From Labilibaculum sp. (lineage in GTDB: Bacteria > Bacteroidota > Bacteroidia > Bacteroidales > Marinifilaceae), in assembly GCF_963664555.1 (NCBI RefSeq), contig NZ_OY761461.1, positions 4,815,769 through 4,879,768 on the forward strand: a stretch of 64,000 nt of DNA, read 5' to 3'. The notes beneath the pieces are model-generated. The model searched no databases, was not told the DNA's origin, and was given only the letters and a program-made list of their open reading frames with translations. Positions 24,924 through 33,792 of this stretch are shown piece after piece. Every line of letters begins with the position of its first letter. Position 1 is the stretch's first letter. A program made the translations under genes and the position numbers.

Positions 24924-27580
24924 AATTCTTTTTCTAGGGGTAATTGATTAAAATCGAATAGATATGCACTCCCAAAATCCTTAATAGTATGAGAATCAAT
25001 GCGTCCTTTCTGCCAAGTTTTAACAAATGATTTCTGATCTTTTAAATAGGCAAGCAATGTATTAAAGTCCAATTCTGATTGGTTTTGAGACAAACAAAAT
25101 CTTTTATACAAAGGATAAATTAGACTAAAACGAATGCCCAATAAACTCTTATCGTCATGTTTAATGATTCTATAATGCTGTTTATTTAGCTTCAAATCAG
25201 ATTTTAGAAATTCAATTGTATTCCAAAACTGATTTACTTCACTAACTGTTTGCATTGACTCATCCTGTTCTCTTGCATTTTCCAACAAACAGCTATGTAA
25301 ACTTTCATAATTCATGGGAAAATTCAACTTAGAACTCATTGTTTTATAGATTGCCAATAACAGTGAAATGTGCTTTACATTTCGTTCTGAATATGTAGCG
25401 GTTAAAGGATTTTCATATTTCAATTCATGATAAACATTATTGAACTGCTCCTTAAACTCCTTTACAAAATGAAATCGGTGACTTAATATTTCTAGTATTA
25501 CATTACCATAACCGTTTTTTGCCTCCTTTTTGAGAGTCTGGAAGGCTTTTGTTTCTTCATCAGAAAATAGATGACTCGAAAAATTTAGAATTATCATTCT
25601 ACTAAATAATGCAGAGGACATTGTAGGTAAATAATTACCATCTAGCATGATGGCTGAATTAACTTGAGTATCGTGAGTTTTATTATCATTGGTTGATTGA
25701 GCACGAGAATATCCATCTCCATCATATGCAGTCTTTAAAAACCCAACAATTTTGGATTCAATTTTACTATCTAATTCTTTTAGATACAAAAGAGAATTTC
25801 TTTGTTGATCTGCGTTTCTAGCTACAGATTTAGAAGTGGATCCAGCTTCCAATGACACTCCTCGATTTCCTGACCCAAACAGATTCAAGAATATTTCCGA
25901 AAAGGAAGTTTTACCAACTCCATAATCTCCAAATAAAAATAGAAACGGATAAAAGCCCAGATCTTTGAAAATATAATCTCTAAATAATCCTCCTATCACA
26001 AAGCTCATTCCTACAACAGCTTTATCATGATACGCTTTATAGAGTAAATCTGACCATTCCATAAATTTCATCTTACCAGGCGAAAATTTAAATTTTCGTT
26101 CTTTATCAAACCAAGGGGAATATTTATTTATTACACTAAAAGCAGGTATGTAGAGATATTTTCCATCTGCTTTTACTACTCCAAATCGATCAACTTTTTG
26201 AAAACTTCCATTATTAATTATTCCATTACTAAAAGCATACAGGTTAAATTCTGGTTGATAACCTAATACTCCAATATTCTGGGCTGTTTCTTCTCTTTCT
26301 CTCAACGATTCTAGAATAATATCCAGTTCATTTTGTGTGCCTAAAAATGAAAATCCACCCACCGATGCAATGCTTGATTTAAAGCTCTTGACATTTAGAT
26401 TTTTGGATGATATTGTTAGTAATTTAGATTTGCCTGATCTGTTTTGAAGAAAGAAAATTCGTTTTGCATCATCCGATCCATCAGGCAAAAAATAGAAAAT
26501 GGTCATTATAAAATTAGAAATCCGTCTTTCTCGAATTTTGCCTTTATATTGATCCTCGACATAATAACAGCTATTTCTCTTGAAAAAGTCAAACTTCTCG
26601 ACATCTTTCTTTTCATCTATTGAATCAGGAATGAATTCAGGATATAGTTGCTTATAATTCTTCTTCTCAGACAAAAAATCGTTCAATTGATTCTCTTGTA
26701 ATAAATCATTGCAATCTTTATTAACAGGGAATACACAACGCTTAATTGATTGTATCTCGATATTTGATTCCATAATAGAATCATATATTTTTTCTGCTAC
26801 CTCATTACCGGCTTTATCGTTATCTAAAGCAAGAACAACATGCTTATTTGTAATGTAATTCCTGAGACGATTCGCTGTAATATTATTTGAGGTGCTAAAT
26901 ATGGCAATGCTCGATTCAACTTTTGCTAAAGACAAAGAGTTGATAGCTCCTTCAACAATAAAAACTTGTTCAGAATCAGCATTAAAACAAACATCATATA
27001 TGGCACCATCCAAGCGCCCTTTATTGTTATATCTTTGTCCTCCTGACGGATTTAAATACCTCTTATTAATTAGCTTTTCGTCTTTGTCAAAAAACACAAT
27101 TGCATCAGCGCTTCCATTTATACTATTATTTTGATAAAAAGCGTTTTTAGGCAAACTTTTAGTGTCAATTCCTCGACCTTCAAGAATCTTTGCAGCCTCC
27201 TGTTTCAAATTATTTTTAATAGCAAACAATTGCTTTTCAAAGGGACTTCTTTCAATTGAGTTACTAGAGCTATTAAATTGATACTCTGGGAATAAATTAC
27301 AAGTCAAATATTTAAGAACTTCCGACATTTCTACTTTTAACTTATCCTGAGCAATATTGAAACAATCCATAGATTTATCGGGAGAAGTGAAATTTGTCAC
27401 CCAATATTTTCCTTCAAACCATCTTAATGATGTTGAAGGATGATTTTCTTTATGGGTTTTAAAATTCTTCTTGACACTTGCTTGTGGAAAAAAATGTTGA
27501 ATTACTTTTAATTGCATTTCAGGCTCCTGATTTATCCTATCTATTAGGTTATCAGCACCATTTTCATTATTTTTGTACAT
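24911..27580 (-). CDS. Toprim/P-loop replication protein (primase-helicase type)
   Basis: Protein of 889 residues. An N-terminal CHC2-like region without the zinc cysteines (about 25-95) precedes a Toprim domain: VEGAINSLSL with E210, ALDNDKAG with D253 and D255. A linker leads to a P-loop ATPase domain with Walker A GDYGVGKT (551-558) after a hydrophobic strand. This layout is typical of primase-helicase replication proteins on mobile elements. It suggests that the island can replicate once excised, which fits the partition genes downstream. The start is at ATG 27580; the next 146 bases separate it from the helix-turn-helix gene. Confidence 0.85.
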   Translation of the reverse strand: MYKNNENGADNLIDRINQEPEMQLKVIQHFFPQASVKKNFKTHKENHPSTSLRWFEGKYWVTNFTSPDKSMDCFNIAQDKLKVEMSEVLKYLTCNLFPEYQFNSSSNSIERSPFEKQLFAIKNNLKQEAAKILEGRGIDTKSLPKNAFYQNNSINGSADAIVFFDKDEKLINKRYLNPSGGQRYNNKGRLDGAIYDVCFNADSEQVFIVEGAINSLSLAKVESSIAIFSTSNNITANRLRNYITNKHVVLALDNDKAGNEVAEKIYDSIMESNIEIQSIKRCVFPVNKDCNDLLQENQLNDFLSEKKNYKQLYPEFIPDSIDEKKDVEKFDFFKRNSCYYVEDQYKGKIRERRISNFIMTIFYFLPDGSDDAKRIFFLQNRSGKSKLLTISSKNLNVKSFKSSIASVGGFSFLGTQNELDIILESLREREETAQNIGVLGYQPEFNLYAFSNGIINNGSFQKVDRFGVVKADGKYLYIPAFSVINKYSPWFDKERKFKFSPGKMKFMEWSDLLYKAYHDKAVVGMSFVIGGLFRDYIFKDLGFYPFLFLFGDYGVGKTSFSEIFLNLFGSGNRGVSLEAGSTSKSVARNADQQRNSLLYLKELDSKIESKIVGFLKTAYDGDGYSRAQSTNDNKTHDTQVNSAIMLDGNYLPTMSSALFSRMIILNFSSHLFSDEETKAFQTLKKEAKNGYGNVILEILSHRFHFVKEFKEQFNNVYHELKYENPLTATYSERNVKHISLLLAIYKTMSSKLNFPMNYESLHSCLLENAREQDESMQTVSEVNQFWNTIEFLKSDLKLNKQHYRIIKHDDKSLLGIRFSLIYPLYKRFCLSQNQSELDFNTLLAYLKDQKSFVKTWQKGRIDSHTIKDFGSAYLFDFNQLPLEKELWLK

Positions 27581-27726
27581 GTGTTTTAGGTGAGTTATCT
27601 AAACATGAGAATTTATAGGTGGATGGCGGTCCACCTTTTTTTTATATTTTTCTTTCTCAGTTAATCTAATATTAACTTGATGGATACGAAGATCTTCTCG
27701 TGGTTTTTGAGGACGTACCGTATAAA

Positions 27727-28044
27727 TTACTTAGACAATTCATCATCAATTTCTTTTTCAATCTCTGCATTTGTTTTCCTTAGATACTTCCTTAAAAATT
27801 GATCAAGGTCTTCTGTGAAAAAACGCCATGTTTTTCCAACTTTAGCTCCTCGTATTTCGTTACGTCCAAGGTATTCACGAAAAGTTGGGACAGGCATTCG
27901 ACAATATTCAGCAGCCTCAGACAGTACAAGCACTTTGTTCTTTTTTTCTGACTTTGACGTCTGCTGATTAGACAAAACGTTTCTCATTGCTCTCTCAATA
28001 GTTTCTTTGAGATCTTCTGGTGACATTACGACAAATTGACTCAT
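27727..28044 (-). CDS. helix-turn-helix excisionase-like protein
   Basis: Protein of 105 residues with a C-terminal MerR/AlpA-type helix-turn-helix (about 43-92: LVLSEAAEYCRMPVPTFREY, then a wing GAKVGKTWRFFTEDLDQFL). Such proteins in Bacteroidetes mobile elements act as excisionases or regulators of excision and replication genes. It sits between the replication protein and the integrase. Its start overlaps the stop of a small upstream gene by 4 bases (ATGA). Confidence 0.8.
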   Translation of the reverse strand: MSQFVVMSPEDLKETIERAMRNVLSNQQTSKSEKKNKVLVLSEAAEYCRMPVPTFREYLGRNEIRGAKVGKTWRFFTEDLDQFLRKYLRKTNAEIEKEIDDELSK

Positions 28045-28271
28045 ACTAATTCCTCCTTTTTAATTGAAACAAAAAATCCCCAAATACATTTATTGGTAAA
28101 ATCGAATTGTTTCAATTTCACCAATAAATACACCTGAGGATTATTAACCTTTTTCAGTATTCCTTTATAACACACAGAACAATTGGAAAGAACTCCCGCA
28201 ATCACCAATTGTATCTTATCGTTTCTCGTTATTATACTTTTGTTATTCATCTTGCATTGTTTAAAAATCAC
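28041..28271 (-). CDS. small uncharacterised protein coupled to the helix-turn-helix gene
   Basis: Up to 76 residues from ATG 28271; a start at the seventh codon (MNNKSIITRN) is also possible. The central part has a CSVCYKG motif and alternating hydrophobic residues, suggesting a small beta-rich fold. No family is recognised. The 4-base ATGA overlap with the helix-turn-helix gene argues that it is translated. Confidence 0.45.
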   Translation of the reverse strand: MIFKQCKMNNKSIITRNDKIQLVIAGVLSNCSVCYKGILKKVNNPQVYLLVKLKQFDFTNKCIWGFFVSIKKEELV

Positions 28272-28338
28272 AATACAATGATAAGTAACGGTTAATACAG
28301 AAAATAATATTTCTAGAGGAGAAAGTACTTACAAGTAC

Positions 28339-29127
28339 TTATTTTTTATTCTTGTTTGACTTCTTTAATCTCTGAGACCTGTCCATTTCATCCAAAACCT
28401 TTTCTTTCTTTTCAGGCTTTATTTTAGACAGTATTGCATCACAACTTTTTTTGAGCACTGTTGACTCTATTCTGAAATCTTCAACCTTGACCTCTTCATA
28501 TAGATCTAATAAGGTTTGCTTAGCCCGATACCCATACTTAAGCATGATTTCATCTATATTATATATAGTAATAGGCTCATCATTGTAATAATGAAGAAGA
28601 GCAATACACATAGCTGATAATTTTTCTCTCTTTAAGTTTCTTTTATTATAAAGTTCAAAATCTCCAGCTTTATTATTGTCGCTTAAATGATAGTGAATTG
28701 ATTTAATTTCTTGCAAATAACTGATAGCTGGGAGTATTTTACCTATAACCCTTTCAATATCATACTGATAATGCTTCCACAAGTCGAACATTTCCTCATT
28801 TTTTCCATCTTCGGACATTTTAAAAGCACGAGTTATTAATTCTTCATATTCCTCACCAAAGCTTAAAAAGATATCCTCAATACGATCTTCCTTTTTCTCA
28901 TCTATTATTCTTATAGGATTAAGATGAACATAATCTACCACTAGCTTTATTCGACATATTAACTTGGAAGCATTATCCCTAAAGAGTTCATTTATATGAA
29001 GATTGCTCAAATCAAATAAATGAGATGCAGAATTAGTTGCATTATTTTGTTTTGGGGGAACTAATTTAGCTATTAGTTCAGACTTTTCTTTTAGTTCTGA
29101 TAGACATATGGGCGCAAAAATATCCAT
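28339..29127 (-). CDS. uncharacterised helical protein coupled to the integrase
   Basis: Protein of 262 residues, helix-rich, with no signal peptide or membrane segment and a very basic C-terminus (KKSNKNKK). Its ATG overlaps the integrase stop in a TAATG arrangement (base 29127 shared), which implies translational coupling. No motif is recognised. Proteins in this place often help excision or replication, but nothing here shows that. Confidence 0.7.
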   Translation of the reverse strand: MDIFAPICLSELKEKSELIAKLVPPKQNNATNSASHLFDLSNLHINELFRDNASKLICRIKLVVDYVHLNPIRIIDEKKEDRIEDIFLSFGEEYEELITRAFKMSEDGKNEEMFDLWKHYQYDIERVIGKILPAISYLQEIKSIHYHLSDNNKAGDFELYNKRNLKREKLSAMCIALLHYYNDEPITIYNIDEIMLKYGYRAKQTLLDLYEEVKVEDFRIESTVLKKSCDAILSKIKPEKKEKVLDEMDRSQRLKKSNKNKK

Positions 29128-30422
29128 TATTCAAATTTTAAAAGTTTATTTGCATTCTTAACTCTCTCTTCATCCTTTACACTATCAATATACTTATCAA
29201 TCACTTTTAAACTAGAATGGCCTACGTTTTCAGTAATTGTATGTACATCGACACCAGCTCTTATGAGTACTGTTACAAAAGAATGGCGGGCATAGTATGT
29301 GGTTATTGTCCCATCAATTTCAAGCTTCTTCCCTATTCGTTTGATGTATTTATTAACCTGCTTGGTAAACTGCTGTACCTTCCTTTTAATTTCTTCTTCT
29401 TTTGGTTTTCCTTCTAATACAGGAAAGATATATTCATCAGGATTTCTAGGCTTCTTACCCCAACGTTCAATTATTTCTAAATTCTTATCGATAAGTGCAA
29501 TTGAAATTGGTTTGGCAGACCTATTCGTATTTTTAGTTTTTTCACGGGAATAACGAATCTGGCTCCCACTTATATCCTTGTACTTTAACAGACAGAGATC
29601 TTTCATATTAATTCCATTACCAACATAGGAGAAAACCCACATATCACGATAGTAATGCTCAGGAGATCCAGACTCAGGAGAATAAGTGATTATCTTTTTT
29701 AAATCCTCCAGACTCAATGCCTTTTTAGTATTATTAGCCGAAGGAGCGGTATACTTTCCTCTTTTCACATCACCAAAAGGACTTTTATCATTACTAATCA
29801 CACCATCAGCAATGGCATCGTTGAAGATCTTTTTTAAAGGGCGACAATAAATACCAACGGTAGAAATACTGTGCCCGTTATCAATGATCCATTTCTCATA
29901 TTGCCTGAGAAAACTTGGAGTGATGGTTTCAAACGAAATTGAATTCTTGCCATGAAACGCTTTCAGTTTTTTCATGGAATAAGTATAATTCTGTGCAGTT
30001 CCTAATCGTTCTTCAGATTTTAGAAGCTCAATATATCTTTCATAGTAAGGATAGACATTCTTAGTATTTGTACGTTTCCTTGTAAAACGATCTTTAAATT
30101 CGACAAATGAAAACTCTTCCATTTCATTAATGACTAAATAAGCTCTTCTTAAATAATGATATACAACTACTCTTTTCTCTTTCAATTCAGCACTTAATCG
30201 ATTTCCAAACATTTTTAAATACTCTTCCTCAGTTACAGAAACTTTTGTAGAATAGTATGCAGGGAATCTTTCATGAATTATCTTTAGCTTTATGGAGCAG
30301 CTTCCATCCTTACGTTTTCGAACGGTATCTAAGAAGGCAACTAAGGAAACACCTTTCTCGCTCCTTAACGTTTCTTCTTTGATTTCTGGATGACAAATTA
30401 TAGGTAAACTTTTTTTAGACAT
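29127..30422 (-). CDS. int: tyrosine recombinase/integrase of the island
   Basis: Protein of 431 residues, Bacteroides-type tyrosine integrase. An Arm/SAM-like core-binding region (about 100-200) precedes the catalytic domain. The box with the second arginine is TYYARHSF, followed by VGHSSLKVIDKYI, whose Tyr is the nucleophile. The first box (GNGINMKDLCLLKYKDI) lacks the classical Arg, as in several Bacteroidetes integrases. It reads away from a truncated tRNA-Ala copy 140 bases upstream of its start, the usual place for the attachment site. It is followed in the same direction by a coupled unknown gene. Confidence 0.9.
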   Translation of the reverse strand: MSKKSLPIICHPEIKEETLRSEKGVSLVAFLDTVRKRKDGSCSIKLKIIHERFPAYYSTKVSVTEEEYLKMFGNRLSAELKEKRVVVYHYLRRAYLVINEMEEFSFVEFKDRFTRKRTNTKNVYPYYERYIELLKSEERLGTAQNYTYSMKKLKAFHGKNSISFETITPSFLRQYEKWIIDNGHSISTVGIYCRPLKKIFNDAIADGVISNDKSPFGDVKRGKYTAPSANNTKKALSLEDLKKIITYSPESGSPEHYYRDMWVFSYVGNGINMKDLCLLKYKDISGSQIRYSREKTKNTNRSAKPISIALIDKNLEIIERWGKKPRNPDEYIFPVLEGKPKEEEIKRKVQQFTKQVNKYIKRIGKKLEIDGTITTYYARHSFVTVLIRAGVDVHTITENVGHSSLKVIDKYIDSVKDEERVKNANKLLKFE

Positions 30423-30561
30423 ACATTAAAACACTAACAAAAACACTAACATTACATATCTACAACTGAATATTTTGAGATACCAGTCATAACAAACTTA
30501 ATCAAAAAGCTTACTAAATGCAACAACCATAAGTGTTCATGAATAATCATACAAAAAAACC

Positions 30562-30609
30562 TTTTGACTGGCAGTCAAAAGGTCACCGGTTCGATTCCGG
30601 TATTCTCCA
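30562..30609 (+). other. truncated 3' half of tRNA-Ala(GGC): likely attachment site
   Basis: The sequence starts in the anticodon stem: TTTGA, loop CTGGCAG (anticodon GGC), TCAAA. A normal T-arm follows (ACCGG, loop TTCGATT, CCGGT), then the 3' acceptor strand ATTCTCC and discriminator A. There is no D-arm or 5' acceptor strand before it. The U at position 70 implies a G3-U70 pair in the full gene, the alanine identity mark. A 3' tRNA fragment beside an integrase gene is the classic scar of integration into a tRNA. The intact gene should lie at the far, left end of the island. Confidence 0.8.
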
Positions 30610-30622
30610 CATTAAAGATAAG

Positions 30623-30656
30623 GCGTTTGCGGGCTTCCACCGCGGGCGCTTTTTTG
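30623..30656 (+). terminator. terminator after the tRNA-Ala fragment
   Basis: GCGTTTGCGG (30623-30632) pairs with CCGCGGGCGC (30640-30649) using three G-T wobbles, and a T-run follows. It is probably the original terminator of the tRNA gene, marking this side as native chromosome. Confidence 0.75.
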
Positions 30657-30924
30657 TTTGCAAAAAAAACACTACCATTTGAAGTCATGAATGGGGATCA
30701 ATTCAAATATCAGGTGATATCCTGCAAGATGTATTTCAAATAAAGTCTCCAAAAATGAATGTCCTCCATCCTGCACAACTTGATTCGCAGAGTTAATAAG
30801 AAATTAAATTGATTGTCCTTACACATAGCTTTATCGGTGCAACTCTTCAGAAGTTAACAATTGCCCCACAAATTGTTTAACCTTAATTAACATCTTTTAG
30901 CATTTTCAATCCAGATAGTTTTCA

Positions 30925-30932
30925 TAAGTTTG
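30925..30932 (+). promoter_or_regulatory. perfect TAnnTTTG promoter element for a putative small RNA
   Basis: TAAGTTTG matches the Bacteroidetes -7 consensus TAnnTTTG exactly. A TTTT at 30903-30906 stands where the -33 TTTG is expected (18-base spacing). No ORF follows; a strong terminator ends 80 bases later. Confidence 0.55.
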
Positions 30933-30937
30933 TACCA

Positions 30938-31014
30938 TCCTTTCCGAGAGGATTAGGTTTTCATAGATTAAAATGGGTTAGATTGAAGTCCGGGGTGGTT
31001 CCCGGACTTTTCAT
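30938..31014 (+). ncRNA. putative small non-coding RNA of about 75 nt
   Basis: Downstream of a perfect -7 element there is no reading frame of note. The stretch holds a small hairpin near its 5' end (TCCTTTCCGAGAGGA) and ends in a strong rho-independent terminator. That terminator is AAGTCCGGG (30986-30994), loop GTGGTT, CCCGGACTT (31001-31009), then TTCATTTT. Promoter plus terminator at this distance and without a gene is the signature of a small RNA. The rest of 30657-30924 shows nothing I can name. The RNA class is not recognised. Confidence 0.5.
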
Positions 31015-31069
31015 TTTATATGAATTGCAAAAAATAAAACCTGGTCTGCTTCAACCGATTCTTTCTTAG

Positions 31070-31870
31070 CTATAATCTGATGCCTACTAAAGGTTTTGCA
31101 GGCAATGCGCGATATATGGCTTTGGCATCCGATTCTGAAATTACCAAGCGAATTTCAGGATAATATTCAGGAACTTTAAACCTAATGGTCTCTTTAAAAT
31201 TTTTAAAACTGTTCATATCTTCCCGGAGCCAAAACTTTTGTCCGATCCACCAATGTGATCGGAAATATGGATCACTTCCTTCAATTTTTAGAATAATTTC
31301 CTTGTCCAGCTTCAGCATCCAATGTACAACTTCACTTTTTACCGAATCAATTTTTACACTTAAGGCTTGAGCTTCGGTTGTATCTTTAGGTGCCTTTTTC
31401 ACAACAATTGGAACCTTGCTGATTGTAGACGAATAACTCTTTACCTGTGATTGCCTGCCAAACAAATGCTGGTAAGTTGCTGGTTTTAACTGATAAAGAA
31501 ATTGATCAACTTCAAAATCAGTAATTTTAGTTGATTTTATAACAACTCCTTTCAGTTCCAACTGAAGAATACTGTCTTTCAGATTTATGGACAGACTTAT
31601 AGAATCGGCTTTCGACATTTGGAAACGAGTTTCCAAAAATACCTTTTCCTTAAATAAATCTACAAGTACCGGATCCATGTGCCGTTCGTTAACCGACAAC
31701 AAAGCTGCATCAACTTCTTGGTCAAACATTTTCATTTTTTGCCTCACAGCCATCACTGAGAAAACTCCATATTGCAAAGCGATTCCAATAATTACAACCA
31801 GAATACTATAAGTGATATAATTCCTGAATAAATGAAAACTTCTTGAATTGTAATTTTTTTGCATACTCAT
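31070..31870 (-). CDS. membrane-anchored protein of the L,D-transpeptidase operon
   Basis: Protein of 266 residues. I choose ATG 31870, just after the stop of the upstream transpeptidase gene, over the ATG at 31897 that would overlap it. One N-terminal membrane segment (YSILVVIIGIALQYGVFSVM) is followed by a periplasmic part without recognised motifs. There is no catalytic Cys-His pair, so it is not itself a YkuD transpeptidase. It is the last gene of a tight three-gene set with two L,D-transpeptidases and may assist them at the envelope. Confidence 0.75.
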   Translation of the reverse strand: MSMQKNYNSRSFHLFRNYITYSILVVIIGIALQYGVFSVMAVRQKMKMFDQEVDAALLSVNERHMDPVLVDLFKEKVFLETRFQMSKADSISLSINLKDSILQLELKGVVIKSTKITDFEVDQFLYQLKPATYQHLFGRQSQVKSYSSTISKVPIVVKKAPKDTTEAQALSVKIDSVKSEVVHWMLKLDKEIILKIEGSDPYFRSHWWIGQKFWLREDMNSFKNFKETIRFKVPEYYPEIRLVISESDAKAIYRALPAKPLVGIRL

Positions 31871-31871
31871 A

Positions 31872-32588
31872 TTAGTAGATAAAAACCTTTGCCCCAATTG
31901 GCAAAAATTGATAAACAGTCTTTAAATCATCATCGTTCATTCGAATACATCCATGAGTAACTGGCTGTCCTAAAAATCTTTTATAGAGTGTACCATGAAT
32001 CAAATATCCCTTACCTAGGCTGAGAGCATAGTCTCCCAAAACACCATACTCAAAGCGAGATGAAGAATTGGGGCCAGGAATTGGTAAACCCTCCTCAACA
32101 AAGGCCCAATCGGGTTTTCGCCAAACGGGTGATGTGATTTTCCCTTGAATGGAAAATACACCCTTGGGAGTTTGAAATATCCAGTTTTTGTTATCGTCTG
32201 CCTCGAGTTTAATATGACTGCCGGTAGAACACAAACCTTCCCGAACAAGAGCTTTATTCCGGTAAAGAGAAAAAGTATTATCAGAGGTATTTACAATTAA
32301 ATAAGCTCCTCCGGGAGTTAGTCGATCCATCTTTTTTTGTACTTGGGCGATTCCTGACTGCAATTCTTTCTTGAACTTACTATTATTCTCACTCTCCTGA
32401 ATTGCACTTAGAGCCTTCTCAAAAATGAAAGATCTGTTTTCCAAATAAGGCACTCCAATTAAAACAAACAGAATAATAAACCAAAGAAAAATCGGCATTA
32501 GCAGCCAAAAAATAAACTTGATCAACATCCTTTTTTTACCAAAGTAAGTATTCAATTCTCCTTTAAAATTGCTTTCATCATTTATCAT
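31872..32588 (-). CDS. L,D-transpeptidase (YkuD family)
   Basis: Protein of 238 residues. One N-terminal membrane segment (about 23-47) is followed by a periplasmic YkuD domain (about 97-238). The signature reads GYLIHGT, then THGCIRMNDDDL, with catalytic Cys in HGCIR. YkuD enzymes form 3-3 peptidoglycan cross-links or attach proteins to peptide stems. It is 9 bases after the upstream transpeptidase gene and next to a membrane protein gene. Activity is expected because the His, Gly and Cys are all present. Confidence 0.93.
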   Translation of the reverse strand: MINDESNFKGELNTYFGKKRMLIKFIFWLLMPIFLWFIILFVLIGVPYLENRSFIFEKALSAIQESENNSKFKKELQSGIAQVQKKMDRLTPGGAYLIVNTSDNTFSLYRNKALVREGLCSTGSHIKLEADDNKNWIFQTPKGVFSIQGKITSPVWRKPDWAFVEEGLPIPGPNSSSRFEYGVLGDYALSLGKGYLIHGTLYKRFLGQPVTHGCIRMNDDDLKTVYQFLPIGAKVFIY

Positions 32589-32597
32589 GATTCTTCA

Positions 32598-33716
32598 TTA
32601 ATTTATTTCGTAAATCTCGTTTAAAGGCTTTAACGACCCAACAATAATTACTGATATCCCATTATCTATAAGACGAAACAGAACATCCATATCTTCATTA
32701 TTTAAGGCAATACAACCATCTGTCCAATCAATTCCCTTTCCCCCAAGACCATGTATTTCAATTAAATTCCCAATATGAATTCGAAAAGACAGAGTGCCCT
32801 TTTTCTTCTCTGAATCAAATCGTTGTTTATCTTCATCATTGGGATAATTTATTAAAAGTGCCCTATGAAATTTTGTACATGAACCTTCTTTCTTTTGCAT
32901 AACCCTGTAAATTCCCTCGGGAGTAGCTTTATCACCCTTGTGTCGCTTATCTCCCATCCAATTCACACCCAAGTCTGCATTAAAAGCTTTAATCGATTTT
33001 CCATTCTGATAAACAAAGCACTGATGTGCTATCTTATCAACCACAATAATTTTATGTCCTCCCCTAGATAAGCGTATAGCATCGGCTCCCATTTTTTCCC
33101 AGTTTGGATAATATGAAAACCATGCTTTCAAAATCTGTTCTGCTTTATTATTGGAAGAATTTAGCAAATCGGCGGCTTCTTTATAACTTACGAAGGCTTC
33201 ATTGTACCGACCACTATCATTAGCGATTTTCGCCTCGCTAAGTTTCATCACACCTAAATTGTGAGATTTTCTTATGCCCATAGATAAAGGCATCTTCTTA
33301 TAAATCCGATTGTAAAGTTTCACTTTTTTCTCCAAGTCATCAATCCCGCATCTGACAATAACATTTGTATTTTTAATCCGCTGCAACGAATTCTGTTCTG
33401 CCTTGGTCGCTTTTTCTATTGTTAAATTAATAAAACTCAATACCTGCTCATAGTCTCTTCGCAGAAATAATCGCTCATTCTGTGCAGACCATGAATTCAT
33501 GGCTGAATCGTAAAACTGTTTTGCCTCTTTATAAAAAGGTTTTGCGTACTCCTCAGCACCAGCTTTTTGAGCTGAATAAAGTGCCTCTCTGGCCAGTTTC
33601 AATTCATTTTGAGGAGACTCCGGCTTCAACCAAATAAGCGCTGTGCCTAAAACAAACAATAAGCCAGCCATCGCAATAACAAACCGAACAAAAGGCTTGT
33701 TCTTCCTTTTACCCAT
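32598..33716 (-). CDS. L,D-transpeptidase with helical N-terminal region
   Basis: Protein of 372 residues. An N-terminal membrane segment (about 11-28) is followed by a long helical region (about 35-205, rich in Ala, Lys and Glu, TPR-like in feel). The YkuD domain (about 225-372) contains EIHGLGG and TDGCIALNNEDM. The catalytic Cys is present, but the usual HGC reads DGC, a known variant in the family. Paired with the next transpeptidase, it probably shares a role in peptidoglycan cross-linking. Confidence 0.9.
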   Translation of the reverse strand: MGKRKNKPFVRFVIAMAGLLFVLGTALIWLKPESPQNELKLAREALYSAQKAGAEEYAKPFYKEAKQFYDSAMNSWSAQNERLFLRRDYEQVLSFINLTIEKATKAEQNSLQRIKNTNVIVRCGIDDLEKKVKLYNRIYKKMPLSMGIRKSHNLGVMKLSEAKIANDSGRYNEAFVSYKEAADLLNSSNNKAEQILKAWFSYYPNWEKMGADAIRLSRGGHKIIVVDKIAHQCFVYQNGKSIKAFNADLGVNWMGDKRHKGDKATPEGIYRVMQKKEGSCTKFHRALLINYPNDEDKQRFDSEKKKGTLSFRIHIGNLIEIHGLGGKGIDWTDGCIALNNEDMDVLFRLIDNGISVIIVGSLKPLNEIYEIN

Positions 33717-33737
33717 ACTCTAAGCGTTTATAAAAAA

Positions 33738-33761
33738 TCCCTGAAGAAGACTCTTCAGGGA
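33738..33761 (-). terminator. terminator of the small lipoprotein gene
   Basis: TCCCTGAAGA (33738-33747) and TCTTCAGGGA (33752-33761) form a perfect 10-bp stem with loop AGAC. On the minus strand it is followed by a T-run (33732-33737), so it ends the lipoprotein gene at 33793. Confidence 0.8.
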
Positions 33762-33792
33762 AATAATATTTGATTGCAGATTATGCCTGACA

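Noticed and set aside
30562..30609. Functional tRNA-Ala gene
   Set aside because: The D-arm and 5' acceptor strand are missing, so no cloverleaf can form; read as a fragment.
30986..31009. Terminator for the minus-strand gene at 31070
   Set aside because: On the minus strand no T-run follows the stem; it terminates plus-strand transcription.
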